Position numbers and translations under genes: made by a program
Source of the DNA: Galeruca laticollis
Taxonomy: Eukaryota > Arthropoda > Insecta > Coleoptera > Chrysomelidae
Assembly: GCA_963921935.1 (NCBI GenBank)
Contig: OY998175.1
Location: forward strand, 291,718,246-291,782,245
Reading direction: 5' to 3'
Length of the DNA: 64,000 nucleotides
The notes under the pieces: generated by a model
What the model saw: only the letters and a program-made list of their open reading frames with translations
What the model was told of the DNA's origin: nothing
Database searches by the model: none
Shown here: positions 44,225-55,324 of the stretch, in pieces
Layout of the letters: each line of letters starts with the position of its first letter
Numbering within the stretch: the stretch's first letter is position 1

Positions 44225-45040
44225 TTGCATCGGGTAATACAATCTCTATTTTCTCACGAATTCTTTTCACTTTTCCCAATAATCTTTGCATCGTTCCACT
44301 TTCTTTCCTTCCTACACATTATTCCATGTTTGTCCCATGTTTGCCTTGGCCTTCCCTTACGTGTATTCTCCATTATTTTTTTCTCCTTCATCCTCATTGC
44401 CTTTATCTTACATTGTATTTTGTTTAAGATCCAAGGTTGGTCTGTATATAGTTTTTAACGTGGTCTCGAGGGTTATTTCCTTTTTGTTAATAAAGGTATT
44501 ACTTATGTTTTTTTTATTTCAGCTTCTTATGTTCTATTTCGGTATCATCTATATTAATTTTCATAAATATCTGTTCTACTCCTATTGTCATTCCTCTTGT
44601 TTTATTTTTATTTATTGTATTCTTTTGATACTTCGTTCCACATTACTAAGTTCTGTTGCAAGTGTTTTTGTTTGCTGGCCATAATCAACCACATCATCAG
44701 CGAGTGCGCCTTCCTACTTCTAGTAAATTTCTTAATAATATTTTCCATGTAAGTAATTACTAATGTCAAGCTTAAGCTTCCTCCTTATCATAGTCCTTCT
44801 ATTATTTCAAGTGTTTCCCATGCCATGTTGTTAGTTATTAAGGCATCTACGCTATACTTATATATTGTCTGTATAACTCTCTCCATTGGGTCTCTGCCGA
44901 ATGCTTTCTCTAAGTCCATATATTCTAAAAATAATATTTTCTTATCTTCATATGCTTTCAGTGTTATTTGTTTTAAGGATTTTGTACGATTTTCCCGCTT
45001 CTAAATCCACTTTCGGTCTCGTGAAATGTACTTATTTGTC
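44225..45040 (-). pseudogene. Second RTE-type LINE relic, opposite strand
   Basis: Minus-strand frames read EYMDLEKAFGRDPMERVIQ near 44930-44880 (RT A-box, usually D.EKAFDRVPR), GGSLSLTLVITYMENIIKK near 44800-44730 (B-box region), then ADDVVDYGQQTKTLATELS near 44700-44640 (C-box). After a gap follows TRKGRPRQTWDKHGIMCRKE near 44370-44310, the C-terminal GRPR.TW segment. It faces the RTE relic at 42-43.8 kb, and the two 3' ends converge near 43.8-44.2 kb. Phase changes and stops show it is dead. The plus-strand open frames over this stretch are shadows. Confidence 0.7.
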
Positions 45041-45620
45041 TATAATTTTTTCAAATATAAATAATTATTGTTAAATTATTATACCTATTTAAAATACTAA
45101 ACACGTAATTTCAAATGCCACCAGGTACACGGACGTCGTATACAAATGCAACGATAACTAATAAATTTGACCAATATATATACTAAAGTGAAATATTCAA
45201 TAAATATAACCTGTTAAGGAGAGTTTAAATGTTTGTTGTAAACGATTACTCGTAGATTTGTATATGTGGAGGTAAACGTGTTGAGGTCAGACCTCTCACT
45301 TAAATGTTTTACTATTTAGGTGCAAGTGGGGTATTTTCAATAGGCAAAACGATAGAGAATTATTGTCACTAACTGGTCAAAATAATTGGCATTATTCTTT
45401 GAGAAAATGTCTTGGGACTTACTTATAAATAATATTTGTTAAGTACAGTTCACTAGTCAATAACGATTTGGTTGCCAATAATTTCAAATAATTTCATACC
45501 AATAATTCATGAAACTATTAACTGTTTTGAAATATTGACTCATGTTTTTTTATCTGCATCTTCATATTACAGTGTCAGAGGGCATTCGAACGATTAATAG
45601 CATAAATGTGTTGAAGAAGA
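45041..45620. other. No recognised gene
   Basis: AT-rich linker. Words like GGTACACGGACGTCGTATAC (45124) and echoes of CCAATAATTTCA (45473-45505) are seen, but no feature can be supported. Confidence 0.35.
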
Positions 45621-45623
45621 TCT

Positions 45624-45956
45624 TCATTGTGCAAGACATATTGTATAATGTAAATCTGTATCCACTTTAGCGACTACTACGTAAAAGTAATAATCATCCA
45701 AATTATTCTTAGGTTCCATTCCGAAAATAATAGGAATACCGAAATCTAAACTGAGGCATTCTTCTTCCTTCTCCAAACGTAAAGAGCCAACACAAGACTT
45801 ACAAACCTTATGAGGAATCCATGTATTATCTTGTTTTTCGTTGATTAGCATAAACTTACGTGACAGATTTTTGGATATCCCGTTTCTATTTTTTTTTGTT
45901 ATATAAATACCACAAAATACATCAGTGAACAAATAAAACAAAGTATTAGACTTCAA
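45624..45956 (-). pseudogene. Relic of a Cys-rich insect-specific protein
   Basis: A 110-codon frame contains WIPHKVCKSCVGSLRL, then FGIPIIFGMEPKNNLDDYYFYVV. Uncharacterised insect proteins show the pattern W.PH..C..C...LR.W, then FG.PM.WREP.NH..DCYFC. Compared with that pattern the Trp, His and both later Cys are replaced here (DDYYFY for DCYFC), so the zinc-binding part is damaged. The pattern is recalled from proteins repeated many times in insect genomes. I do not know their function. A transposon-linked origin is an inference. Confidence 0.45.
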
Positions 45957-46760
45957 TTTTGTGAAATCAGTTCGCGAGCAGTTAGGGTCACGTCATGAAT
46001 AACGTATGGTCCTAAAGTTTTTGGAAAATATTTAAATTATTTATTTTTGTACCCAATGTCGTTAAATCAAGTTACCATTGGAACTAAAAAGTCACACGTA
46101 ATCAAGTTTGATTATGACAGTTTAGTTTTGCAAATCGATTGTAGCAAAATGTCTTACAAATTAGATATTCGTCAGGGCATTTATAACCTAGTTGGACGAA
46201 TACCTAGCATGATATTGTTGCAATCTACAAAGAGCAAAATATAAGTAAGTCAACCATTTACAACACTATAAGGAATTGTGAAGAGGGTATACCATGCATT
46301 AATTTAACCAAAAGCGGTAGACCAAGAATTTTGAGTGTAAGAAGAGAAATAAGACTGATGGAAGCTGCTAAAGACAAAGTTGGAGTTTCTCAGAGAAAAT
46401 TAGCCCGGAGATTTGGTATTTCGAAAACCACTGTATTAAGAACAATTAATCGCACAAACTCAGTGTATAGGAAAAGAAGAAAGGCACCAAAAGACACCGC
46501 AGACCAGCTAGAAAGAATTCCGCGTGGTTGCCGCGCATTAAGGCGTATCCACTTTGCCAATAAATTGATTGTAATAGATGATGAAAAATATTTTACCTTA
46601 TCCCATTCAGAGATTAAAGATTAGAGGAAACGATGGGTTTTATACCGCTAACATAGAAAATACACTAGACAATGTTAAATTCAAAAGTAAATCGAAATTT
46701 GAGGATAAAGTTTTAGTGTGGTGTGTCATTTCTGGAGTAGGATTTATCTCACAGCCGTAT

Positions 46761-48233
46761 TAGGCGAGCGGGACGCACCCCCAAATTGACCTTACAGTGA
46801 CCACGGAAGTACTAATCGCTAAGACCACTTTTAGCCTATGTTTTCGGAGTCGCTGAATACGAATATGAAAATATTTTTACGATAAAATTGGGGGAACCTG
46901 GAAAAAACGGCAATTTCGGGTAAAATTGAGACAATTGAATTTGGCGTTTTTCTGTGTTCATCTCGCTATATCTTCCACATTTATCGATGTATCAATATGA
47001 AATTTTTTACGACTATTGCATATCCAAAGATCTAAACAACAAGACTACCCCGAAAATTCTGCGACAATTAATACTTGAACAGTAAATTTACAATTGTTTA
47101 CTTTTACGTGTTCCGAGTTTTGTCGTACAAATGCAAAAGTTGTGTTACGAAGTTTCGAATTTCTATAAACTAATTATCCGGTATTGAAATGCAATACCTA
47201 AAGAAGTTTTTAGGGGAGTTTCAGAAAAAAATATTGAGAAGAAAAAAAGATATGCTATTTCAAAGTCGAGCGTCGCGTGCGGCTGCACGGCGCGCTATAG
47301 CACGAGCAGCGACTATCCGAGTCAGAACTTTACATGCGTCCGAAATACGGTTTTAATATATCAATTAAAATATAAACCATTAAAATATCTTAAAAATCTT
47401 CATTTATTTCATCTGTTCTTACAATCACTTCTTTATTTACACGTGTATCATTAAAACTACAAACATCACAGCATTTCAAATTAGATTGTCTACAAGGGCA
47501 AACGTCAGTTTCGCAAGCATTTTTGCCAGTGCACGAACAAAAGTACTGTTGTAGCATTTCCATAGCAGTGGGTCCATCGTAATAATCGGAACTCAATCTA
47601 CCTGTTTCTACCACCCAGCCAAACTTTGTCACATCTTTGGAAATGATTAGAGGTTTGATTGATACTCGGATAGTCGCTGCTCGTGCTATAGCGCACCGTG
47701 CAGCCGCACGCGACGCTCGACTTTGAAATAGCATATCTTTTTTCTTTTCAATATTTTTATCTCAAACTTTCCCAAAATCTTCTTTAGGTATTGCATTTTA
47801 ATACTGTATAATTAGTTTTTATAAATTCGAAACTTCGTAACACAACTTTTGCAATTGTACGACAAAACTCGGAACACGTAAATGTAAACAATTGTAAACT
47901 TACTGTTCAAGTATTAATTGTCGCAGAATTTTCGAGGTAGGCTTGTTGTTTAAACCTTTAGACAGGCAATAGTCATAAAAAATTTCATAATGATACATTG
48001 ATAAATGTGGAAGATATAGCGAGATGAACACAGAAAAACGCCAAATTCAATTGTCTCAATTTTACCCGAAATTGCCGTTTTTCCCATGTTCCCCCAATTT
48101 TATCGTAAAAATAATTTCATATTCGTTTTCAGGGACCCCGAAAACATGAAGTAAAAGTGCTCTTAGCGATTAGTACTGCGTGGTCACATACTGCTATTTC
48201 TAAGCGACTTTCTGGGGGTGTCCCGCTCGCCTA
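46761..48233. mobile_element. Foldback element C (1.47 kb) with a CXC ORF in its loop
   Basis: Left arm 46761-47325 and right arm 47669-48233 are reverse complements with modest divergence. The ends read TAGGCGAGCGGGAC on both sides. TAT is duplicated exactly (46758-46760 and 48234-48236), and deleting the element plus one TAT restores the transposase reading frame, so both edges are certain. The loop of about 340 bases is nearly filled by the CXC ORF at 47390-47734 on the minus strand. The arms hold GC-rich segments near the loop (GCGTCGCGTGCGGCTGCACG). It belongs with foldbacks A and B by end structure and duplication length. Confidence 0.92.
47390..47734 (-). CDS. CXC-type cysteine-cluster C-terminal exon in foldback C
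   Basis: The frame is open from ATG at 47734 to the stop at 47390. The first 25 or so residues (MLFQSRASRAAARCAIARAA) come from the right arm and are probably not native. The rest begins near PLIISKDVTKFGWVVETGR and enters a cluster CSCTGKNACETDVCPCRQSNLKCCDVCSF with nine Cys spaced like a CXC/CRC zinc-binding unit, then an acidic tail to DEINEDF. The lead-in with Trp and a P...L..Y.CSC approach parallels foldback B (P..LL..I.CSC). It looks like the last exon of a longer protein kept inside a deletion derivative. Whether it is expressed is unknown. The frame is intact, unlike the copy in foldback B. Confidence 0.65.
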   Translation of the reverse strand: MLFQSRASRAAARCAIARAATIRVSIKPLIISKDVTKFGWVVETGRLSSDYYDGPTAMEMLQQYFCSCTGKNACETDVCPCRQSNLKCCDVCSFNDTRVNKEVIVRTDEINEDF

Positions 48234-48783
48234 TATGTTGGTCGTGTTCGGGGAGAAGCCTTAAATGCAGAACTTTATATTCAAAGATGTCTTACTCAAT
48301 TACTTAATTTTTTAAATACACATCATCTCAACGATAATATAATGTTTTGGCCTGATCTAGCTTCATGCCATTATGCTAGAATTACCAGACAGTGGTTAAG
48401 TGAAAATAACTTTGACTTTGTACCCAAGTTGGACAATCCTTCTAATGTACCTCAGGTTAGGCCAATAGAGGAATTTTGGTCAATACTATCGAGGAAAGTG
48501 TACGATGAAGGATGGGAAGCTATGAATGAAGATCAATTGCGGCGTCGCATCTTCCAAAAGATTAGAGAAATAGAACTTGCTCTTGTCCAAAGGAAGACGG
48601 GACAAGTCCGAAGAAAATTACGACTCATTGAGGATAACGGGCCACTATTCATAATGTAATTTGTAATTATTTTTCGTTGTTAGTGTTGTTAATTGTTGCC
48701 ACATGTGCTTTTAAAATTGAAAAAATTTGGAAAAATTTGTTAGCATTTAAAAATTTTCCAAAAACTTTAGGACCGTACGTTAT

Positions 48784-49069
48784 GTGAGGGAAATCAACGC
48801 GCAGAAAGCGAGTTTTAGCTAGGTACCAAACACTTAAGAAAATCGTGCTGTGAAAAGTAGACTTGTACTGTTAACCCTGTGGTTCTTTCGCGAGGGGTCG
48901 CATGAGATACACCTGTATCCCTATGAAATTTAAAGTAAAATAGTAGCTCATTCTTTGGCAGAGTAATAATACCATAATTATATACTGATAAACATATAAT
49001 GAAAACATGCTTACCACAAAAATGAAGTTATATTAGGAAATAAGTGGACAAATTTTCAAACTTTCTTGA
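48784..49069. other. No recognised gene
   Basis: Short linker between the mariner terminus and the piggyBac remnant. The stretch CGCGAGGGGTCGCATGAGATAC near 48889 contains a CGAGGGGTCGC-type word; no function is assigned. Confidence 0.35.
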
Positions 49070-49640
49070 ACAGAAAAATCAGTACATTTTAGCACAATTT
49101 ACATAACTCAGCGGTGAAATTTTTGGTGATCTTGACTCACGCACTTGTAACAAACAGCGCAGGCAGACGTTCCTAGTTCGCGTATCCATCTTCCGTGGAC
49201 ATAAATAGCATCGCCCTTTCCACTTTTTCTTTTTCGGTTCGTAGAAGAAATCGAAATCGGAAGTAAGATATTGTGCAGTAAATAACACAATGCAAGTACC
49301 ATCTGTTCTCCCGAAATGCGTTATATTTTGTCTACCTGAAAATCTCCTAGCAGGGAAAGCGTTCCTAGCAATACTCTAATTTCACTAGTACCAGTTGGTT
49401 TTGCATCTCTTTCGCGTTGATACTTTCGTTTTATTATATCTATACAAATATTTGTGACCGAGTCATGGCTTGAATAATGTTCTCAGTGAAAAATATTTCA
49501 AGATATTCTAGACTGGTCTGCTGCATTTGTAGCGTTATTTACTGGTCCTGGTTTCTTGTCAAATATATTGTGTACCTTTGTTTTGGTTTTTGGTGGACAC
49601 ACTTTTTTCCATTGGGTAACATTATCCTTCCCTAGATAAT
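49070..49640 (-). pseudogene. piggyBac-type transposase, internally deleted
   Basis: From 49640 the minus strand gives VTQWKKVCPPKTKTKVHNIF, then KKPGPVNNATNAADQS, a frame-shifted FFTENIIQ and NICIDIIKRKYQRERDAKP, and EIRVLLGTLSLLGDFQ (about 49360-49320), the N-terminal part of a piggyBac DDE_Tnp_1_7 domain. Almost at once, near 49290, it passes to KKKWKGRCYLCPRKMDTRTR and NVCLRCLLQV, the C-terminal CxxC...CxxC zinc domain, and ends at 49079. The whole catalytic DDD core (several hundred residues) is absent. No TTAA-bounded ends were identified. Confidence 0.75.
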
Positions 49641-50631
49641 ACGGGACAAATCAGAAGATACTGTTTTGACACGCGGGTTATATTTCAAGATTTACTGCTT
49701 CAATTCGAAATTTCCTATACTTCGAAAATCAATAGGCCTGAACATTCAATTATATTTTTGAATGATCAAAAAAATAAATGACTGGCTTAAACTGAATTAA
49801 TTTACTGAAGTTAGAAAGAAACGGAATTTCTATGAACCTTTAGAAAAAACAATCCGTATACTGTTGTTTAAGTATATTCATACGAGAACTCGCATGGTTT
49901 TAAAACTAATTTAAAGTGGTTTTAAAAGTATCTTGACGGAAGCCTTAAAACCAGTTAGGGTAACTGTAGGATATATGCACTAGGAGGATATGTGCCCCGA
50001 GCACGTAGTTCGCAAAATATACGCATATGGTCGCTCTTTCTTCGTTGTCGCGGCAATGTGGGTGATCTGTTGTGCGATATGCATCGTTAGTCAACGCTTC
50101 ATTACGATTTAGCCAAATATCACTGGAAACAATTGGTGAGGTATGGTCTTAGTAAATTCTGATCATGCATGATTATTGAAATATTAGTTTTCTGAGGAAT
50201 TACAACATTCTATCTATCGGATATTTCGTCTCCAATGTTGATATAAGTTGAGAATTGGTTTTCTAGGTTAGAATTAGTAGAATAGATCAATTATATCAAG
50301 GAAATTCACTAGGGCATTAATCCCATACGAAATAACACTCGGAGGATTTATGACTCAGTGAAGCAGAGGATATATGTCCTTCAATTTGGAATGAATCCTT
50401 TAGAGTAATAATAAACATAGAGAGGGCTATTCATTCATAAACACGTTTATTTTTGCGGCTAACAATTCTAAACGCCAGTAGTAAAATAATGAATGAATTA
50501 CAAAAAGTGGGGATGGTATTGTAGATACATGGCTTTCGTCATTTCGGGTGTTTTCCTGACAAACTTGGCACCGACGAACCATGATAATCCAAAAACGTTA
50601 AATTAATCGACTTAAAAGTTCATTTTGTCAG
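49641..50631. other. Upstream region of the DDE-type gene with GGATATATG repeats
   Basis: Variants of (A)GGAGGATATATG occur at about 49967 (TAGGATATATGCAC), 49980 (AGGAGGATATGTGCCC), 50341 (GGAGGATTTATGACTC) and 50366 (AGAGGATATATGTCC). A complementary TATCTCCTATATTTGCG lies beyond the gene at 53230. They may be sub-terminal transposase sites of the element that carries the gene, but no terminal inverted repeat was resolved. An upstream coding exon should exist somewhere here, because the main frame opens without an ATG after a splice acceptor. Confidence 0.4.
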
Positions 50632-53079
50632 TAAAACTCTTGGCATGCCAACCAGAAAATAAAGATAATGCATTATCATATAAACAAGACAAAAATGAAT
50701 ATTTAAAGGACCAGTTAGAAAATGATCCAAATTTTATCAATAAATTAGCCATATTACTTTTGGATCAACCAAATTTGTCTTCTCAACATAACCAAAATGA
50801 TTTTCTTATCCCTGAACTCCAAATAAATGAAAATAATATTGTTGTTGAACAAATAGACGACTATGGTATAAATAATTCGAATTACTGCTCTTATCAGATT
50901 TCTTCGTCTGCCAGTATTAATTCTCCTAAATCATCTTGCTATATTGCATCGACTTCACTTCATAATTTGGAACTTTCCACTTTAATGGATTATAACGACG
51001 AACCCTCTGACAAATATGTTGGAGAAAATATAGTAGTTACCCACAATACTATTGCCTTACGTGGCTCAGAAAACGTTTTTGTTGTAAATACAGTCAATGA
51101 ATCAAACAATGATGGATCTGCTGAAATCTCAGAATACAGTTTTAGTGATGAATCTGACAAAGGGTTTTGTCTGGTGGACTATTCTGAGAAATCTGATTCT
51201 GACAACCACTCTGACACAATGGAGCCTGTGAAAAGAAATAGAAAGAAAATATGCCTAGTGGATAAATCTACTTGGATCTATGAAGAAAACAAAAAGAAAA
51301 GAAAATCAGGTCAAAGATATTTTGGAAGAAAGAAGCAAAACAACAGTTGGAATTATAGAGTTGAAAAACCTCCTAGGGCTCTCAAGATAAGATGTAAATG
51401 TAAGACGCGAGATGAACAGTGTAAAATTCAATGTTTTCTTATAACAGAAGAAGATAGACAAACTATTTTTAATAACTTTTGGAAAATGACTTGGGAGGAA
51501 AAGAAAATTTATATAGATGCTTTAGTACAAATTATACCAACCCAACGTCACAGAGACAGAAAAGATGAAAAGGTGTCAAGAAAAGAATGCTCTGTAAATT
51601 ATAATTTGAGAAAAGGAGAAGAGTTAATAAGAGTATGCAAGACAATGTTTTTAAACACTTTATGTATTGGCAAGTGGTCCATTTTAAACTGGAAGGAGAC
51701 AATGCAAAAGCAAAATATTAATGAAATTCAAACTGAGGAGGAAGTGAATTCTATTCAAACAACCTCTTCTGAATCCAAAAAATCAAAATCAAAAAAATTA
51801 AATCCATTCGAGCTGGAAAACAAATCTATGAATGAATTTCTTGATAACTTACCGACCATGGAGTCACATTACTGTAGAAAATCGACTGAAAAAAAGTATC
51901 TATTACCCGATTGGCCGTCTTAAAAAGCCCTTTACGATTTCTATGTAAATAATTGGTGCAAAGAACGTAACGTAAAAGTTTTATCTGTATGCTCTTTTAA
52001 TAATGCCATGTATTTAAAAAATATGTCCTTGTATCATCCAAAAAAGGATCAATGTCAGATTTGTTTTTCACATAAGTTAGGACAATATCCAGACGAGGAA
52101 CATGCTTTACATCTTGAAAGAAAAGAAGAAGCGCGTAGAGAAAAAGATTTGGATAAAGTAACAAATAAATACACATTTACCATGGACTTGCAAGCTGTCC
52201 TTTTAGCACCACGATCCAATGTGTCTAGTCTGTATTATAGAACCAAACTTTGTGTTCATAACTTTTGTTTATTTAACCTAACAACTCTACAGGGAACATG
52301 CTATTTATGGAATGAATCAGAAGGGGGACTTAATGCTGAAGAATTTGCCTCGATTGTGACTACATTTCTATTGGAGAAAGTAATACCACAATTAAAAGAG
52401 GAAATAACCAATGAAAATAGAAGAATTATTCTCTACAGTGACGGATGCACTTACCAAAATAGGAATGTCACTATGAGTAATGCACTATTAAATTTAGCTA
52501 TGTCAAATAATATAATAATCGAACAAAAGTTCTTGGAAGTCGGACATACGCAAATGGAAGCCGACAGTATGCACGCATCCATTGAAAAAAAATTAAAGAA
52601 CAAAATAATTAACGTTCCGGCCGAGTGCATTCAAGTATGCAGACAAGCTAGGAAAAATCCAGAGCCTTATATTGTCTAGTATCTTACCCATGACTTTTTC
52701 AAAACCTTCAAGGATGTGAATTTTTTTAAGTCAATCAGACCTGGAAAAATGAAAGGTGACCCCAAGGTTTGTAGTTTTTGTACTTAGTAATTTTTTACTC
52801 CGAGCTGAATTTTTTGCTTTTAAGGTTACGGATTTGCGTGCCCTGCAATACAATCCCGACGGAAACATTTTGTTTAAATTAAGATTCAGGGATGATTGGG
52901 TCACATTACCACAAAGAAAAGATTATAAAGTTACGACGGAAGTTATGAATGAAATTCCAAGCTTATATGCAACCCGGCGTGAAATAAAAAAGTAAAAATT
53001 TGAGGATCTACAAGAATTGAAAAAAGTAATCCCTTCCGACTATCATAAGTTCTATAATAATATTCCATTTGTGAATTAA
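50632..53079 (+). pseudogene. Large DDE-type transposase-like protein, two or more exons
   Basis: The frame is open from the acceptor TTTTGTCAG (50623-50631) to TAA at 51921-51923, resumes in the same frame to TAG at 52677-52679 and continues to a donor at 52767. After a 58-bp intron (52767-52824, ending TTTTAAG) exon VTDLRALQYNPDG runs on past TAA at 52993-52995 to a final stop at 53077-53079. No frameshift occurs. Acidic, Ser-rich N-terminal 200 residues are followed by a basic region (KKRKSGQRYFGRKKQ) and a Cys segment (RCKCKTRDEQCKIQC..R.TIFNNFW). The core has three acidic boxes: FTMDLQAVLLAPR (52185), YSDGCTYQNRN (52440) and GHTQMEADSMH (52557). Their order fits an RNase H-like DDE fold. 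The family is frequent in insect genomes; I cannot assign its superfamily. Three stops imply a pseudogene. Confidence 0.75.
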
Positions 53080-55324
53080 TTATATTATTACATAATTAGT
53101 AAATATGATTAAATATTTTTAGAAAAGTTTTGTTGAGATTAGTATGAATGTTGTATTGTAGTTTGTAGTGGAGAATTCAAATAAAAACCTTCTAACTCCG
53201 AGTGAATATTGTTTTTATTTTACACAAAACAGCTATCTCCTATATTTGCGTATAAAATTCAAAATATAAACAAATATGTAGGTATTTAATAACAGTAAGA
53301 GTCCCTAATTACTACTTTATTATTATTAATATTTGTGAAAGCTTTTAAGTTTACTCTGGGCATTCCAAATAGTTTTTATTAACTCCTGTAAAATTTGCAT
53401 TTTCGGAGTTAGCTGGTTTACAGTTTTAGCCATAGATATTCTCCCTTCACATCTCTCTGGGAGGGGTACTACCCCATCTTTTGCTCACTTCCGTTTTTCT
53501 TTAGTCCGTATTGAGTCCTCTCCTTTGCCTCCATTTTCTCATTACGACTAATCAATCACTGGACTTTTTTCTTCTGACAGATTCTGTTTGATTTTTCTTC
53601 TGACAGATTCTGTCTGAGGGCGATGTCCATATTTTCATTTTGTTTTAACTGTACAATAATTTAATTTCTAATTGTTTTCCTCAACTGTGATAAATTTTAA
53701 GTTTGGGTCGACATTTGCAATATTAAGTAAATTTTCCTAGCAGTGAAAAATTTGTACCTACAGTATATTTCCCACATATATCTACTGATACATATTGGAG
53801 TCCACTGATGCCATGGACGTGTGACAGCTTTCCTTTTATAAAATTTTCATATAAATAATATATACATCCAAGGTAATTCGATATATTTTATAATAATTTC
53901 TGAACTCTGTCTCTCTTGATACCTTTTACATGCCCAATGATGACTCAGTGGGCCGAAACTAGTTGCCACTTCAAATTTTAATAATATATGCTATAGTACA
54001 GACTTTGCGTTTTACTTCCTGCTATTTATATAACTATTTATTGAGTGGAATACTTTACCGCATCTTACGATTTCCTGAAATATTCTCCATTTTTATATAT
54101 GTTTTCGATCAAAGGAATGCCCTCGTATATAAAGAAGGTAGGAATGGATTCCATTAGTGGTATGTTAATGCAGACCCTTTGTTTTTGTCTTCATTTGCGT
54201 GCAATTTCTCGTGTTTTTTGTTTGAGTAGCTTCTCGTCTCAATTGATTTTCAAAGGATGTGACAAGTTGCTCCATTTATGCTTGCTAGTAGCAGTACATC
54301 AGATTCATCGACTTAATTCATTTAATCTGACACTTTAATTGTACCACTTGTCTGATTTCTTTTTTTTCAGATAATATTTGCAATATTTACCAGTACATAC
54401 GATAAAAAAATAAGCAAAACATTAATCTTTCTACAATTATGAATTTTTGCATTTGTAATAAAGATACGAAATGTTTTTCGTTTTATTTTAAAACTTTACC
54501 TGTCGACTATAAAAGGTTATTAGCGGTTGTTTTGAATTACAAATTGTTTCAGCTAAATACAGTTAAATTAAAGTACGATTTTATATTACTTTACAGTTTA
54601 GTGGCTTTGAAGGACATGATTATACCGTTACTGTTGGCACTTTAATTCACTGTGTAGTTTAATCTCCTGATATAAACAATCTGAAACGTTGGACTTTACT
54701 AATATGGTTCATTAAAAAATGCATTAACTTTTTCATTATTATTTAAAAAAATTGAATTTTATTTGTTGAAGTATATTATGTTTTCTACAGAACTGTTACC
54801 ATAAGAGTCTGATGTCGAAGAATATGCTCTACAAAACAACTTTTTTGGAATATCAGTAATTATTTCGTAATTTGTTCCACCTTTCACCCCTGCAATATAG
54901 TTAAAAACAATTTTTATCAACGACAAAAGTGGGAAACATGGCACATATAAAAGATCTTTGCATATATCTACAGGTAAATTTGAAACATTGATGTGATAGA
55001 AATTAAATTAAGGAAATTTCCTTCTGACGGCTTGCCAGACACAATGATAATTATCCAGCCAGTGCTGATGTTGTTATACTGATGGTATTCAACATTTTTG
55101 TTGGATTTTTGCTCCCAATTGAATTTCTTCACGGTAGTTTTCAATATTAAAGTAAAAAGTCTCATCGTTTCCTTTTACTTCTGAGTGTGACAGTGGAAAA
55201 TGTTTCTAGTCATTCTTTAAATACTTATTTACATAGTTTCTTTCGTGAATAGCAACTAGATATTTTTTTAATTGTATTTTTTTCGTCTGCTAACTACACC
55301 AATACTTCACATAGATCATTTTTT
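53080..55324. other. No recognised gene
   Basis: AT-rich sequence with short random frames. The duplicated TTTCTTCTGACAGATTCTGT at 53567-53610 is a local direct repeat of about 20 bases. No domain, repeat family or RNA is recognised. Confidence 0.35.

Larger units (their letters stand above)
46250..48659 (+). pseudogene. DD37E-type transposase interrupted by a foldback
   Basis: The first part shows STIYNTIRNCEEG, the linker KSGRPRIL, the helix-turn-helix KLARRFGISKTTVLRTINR (residues from about 46400) and, near 46570, the first catalytic box VIDDEKYF. After a frame change it reads DKVLVWCVISGVGFISQPY and is cut at 46760. It resumes at 48237 as VGRVRGEALNAELYIQR. NIMFWPDLASCHYA (second Asp) and NVPQVRPIEEFWSIL (catalytic Glu) follow, then a basic C-terminus ends at 48657-48659. 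Thirty-seven residues separate the second Asp from the Glu, hence DD37E, a group described from mosquitoes and other animals. The N-terminus (46060-46245) is in a third frame. Frameshifts and the 1.47-kb insertion disable it. Confidence 0.88.
46002..48781 (+). mobile_element. Mariner-type DD37E element split by foldback C
   Basis: The ends are inverted repeats: ACGTATGGTCCTAAAGTTTT at 46002 and the complement of ACGTACGGTCCTAAAGTTTT ending at 48781. TA flanks both sides (46000-46001 and 48782-48783). Removing foldback C (46761-48233) and one TAT copy leaves about 1.3 kb, the size of a complete mariner. Its single gene is on the plus strand. Confidence 0.92.

Noticed and set aside
44225..44684. 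Plus-strand hydrophobic frames that look like membrane proteins
   Set aside because: They are the antisense of an A-rich, Lys-rich RTE coding region, which always gives Phe/Leu-rich shadows.
50632..53079. Programmed stop readthrough or an alternative genetic code in the DDE-type gene
   Set aside because: Other genes in the window use the three stops normally and all kinds of decay occur around it; mutation is simpler, though the lack of indels is kept as a finding.
54045..54645. Plus-strand frames of 68-97 codons
   Set aside because: Low-complexity AT-rich sequence with no similarity to known domains and no splice context.
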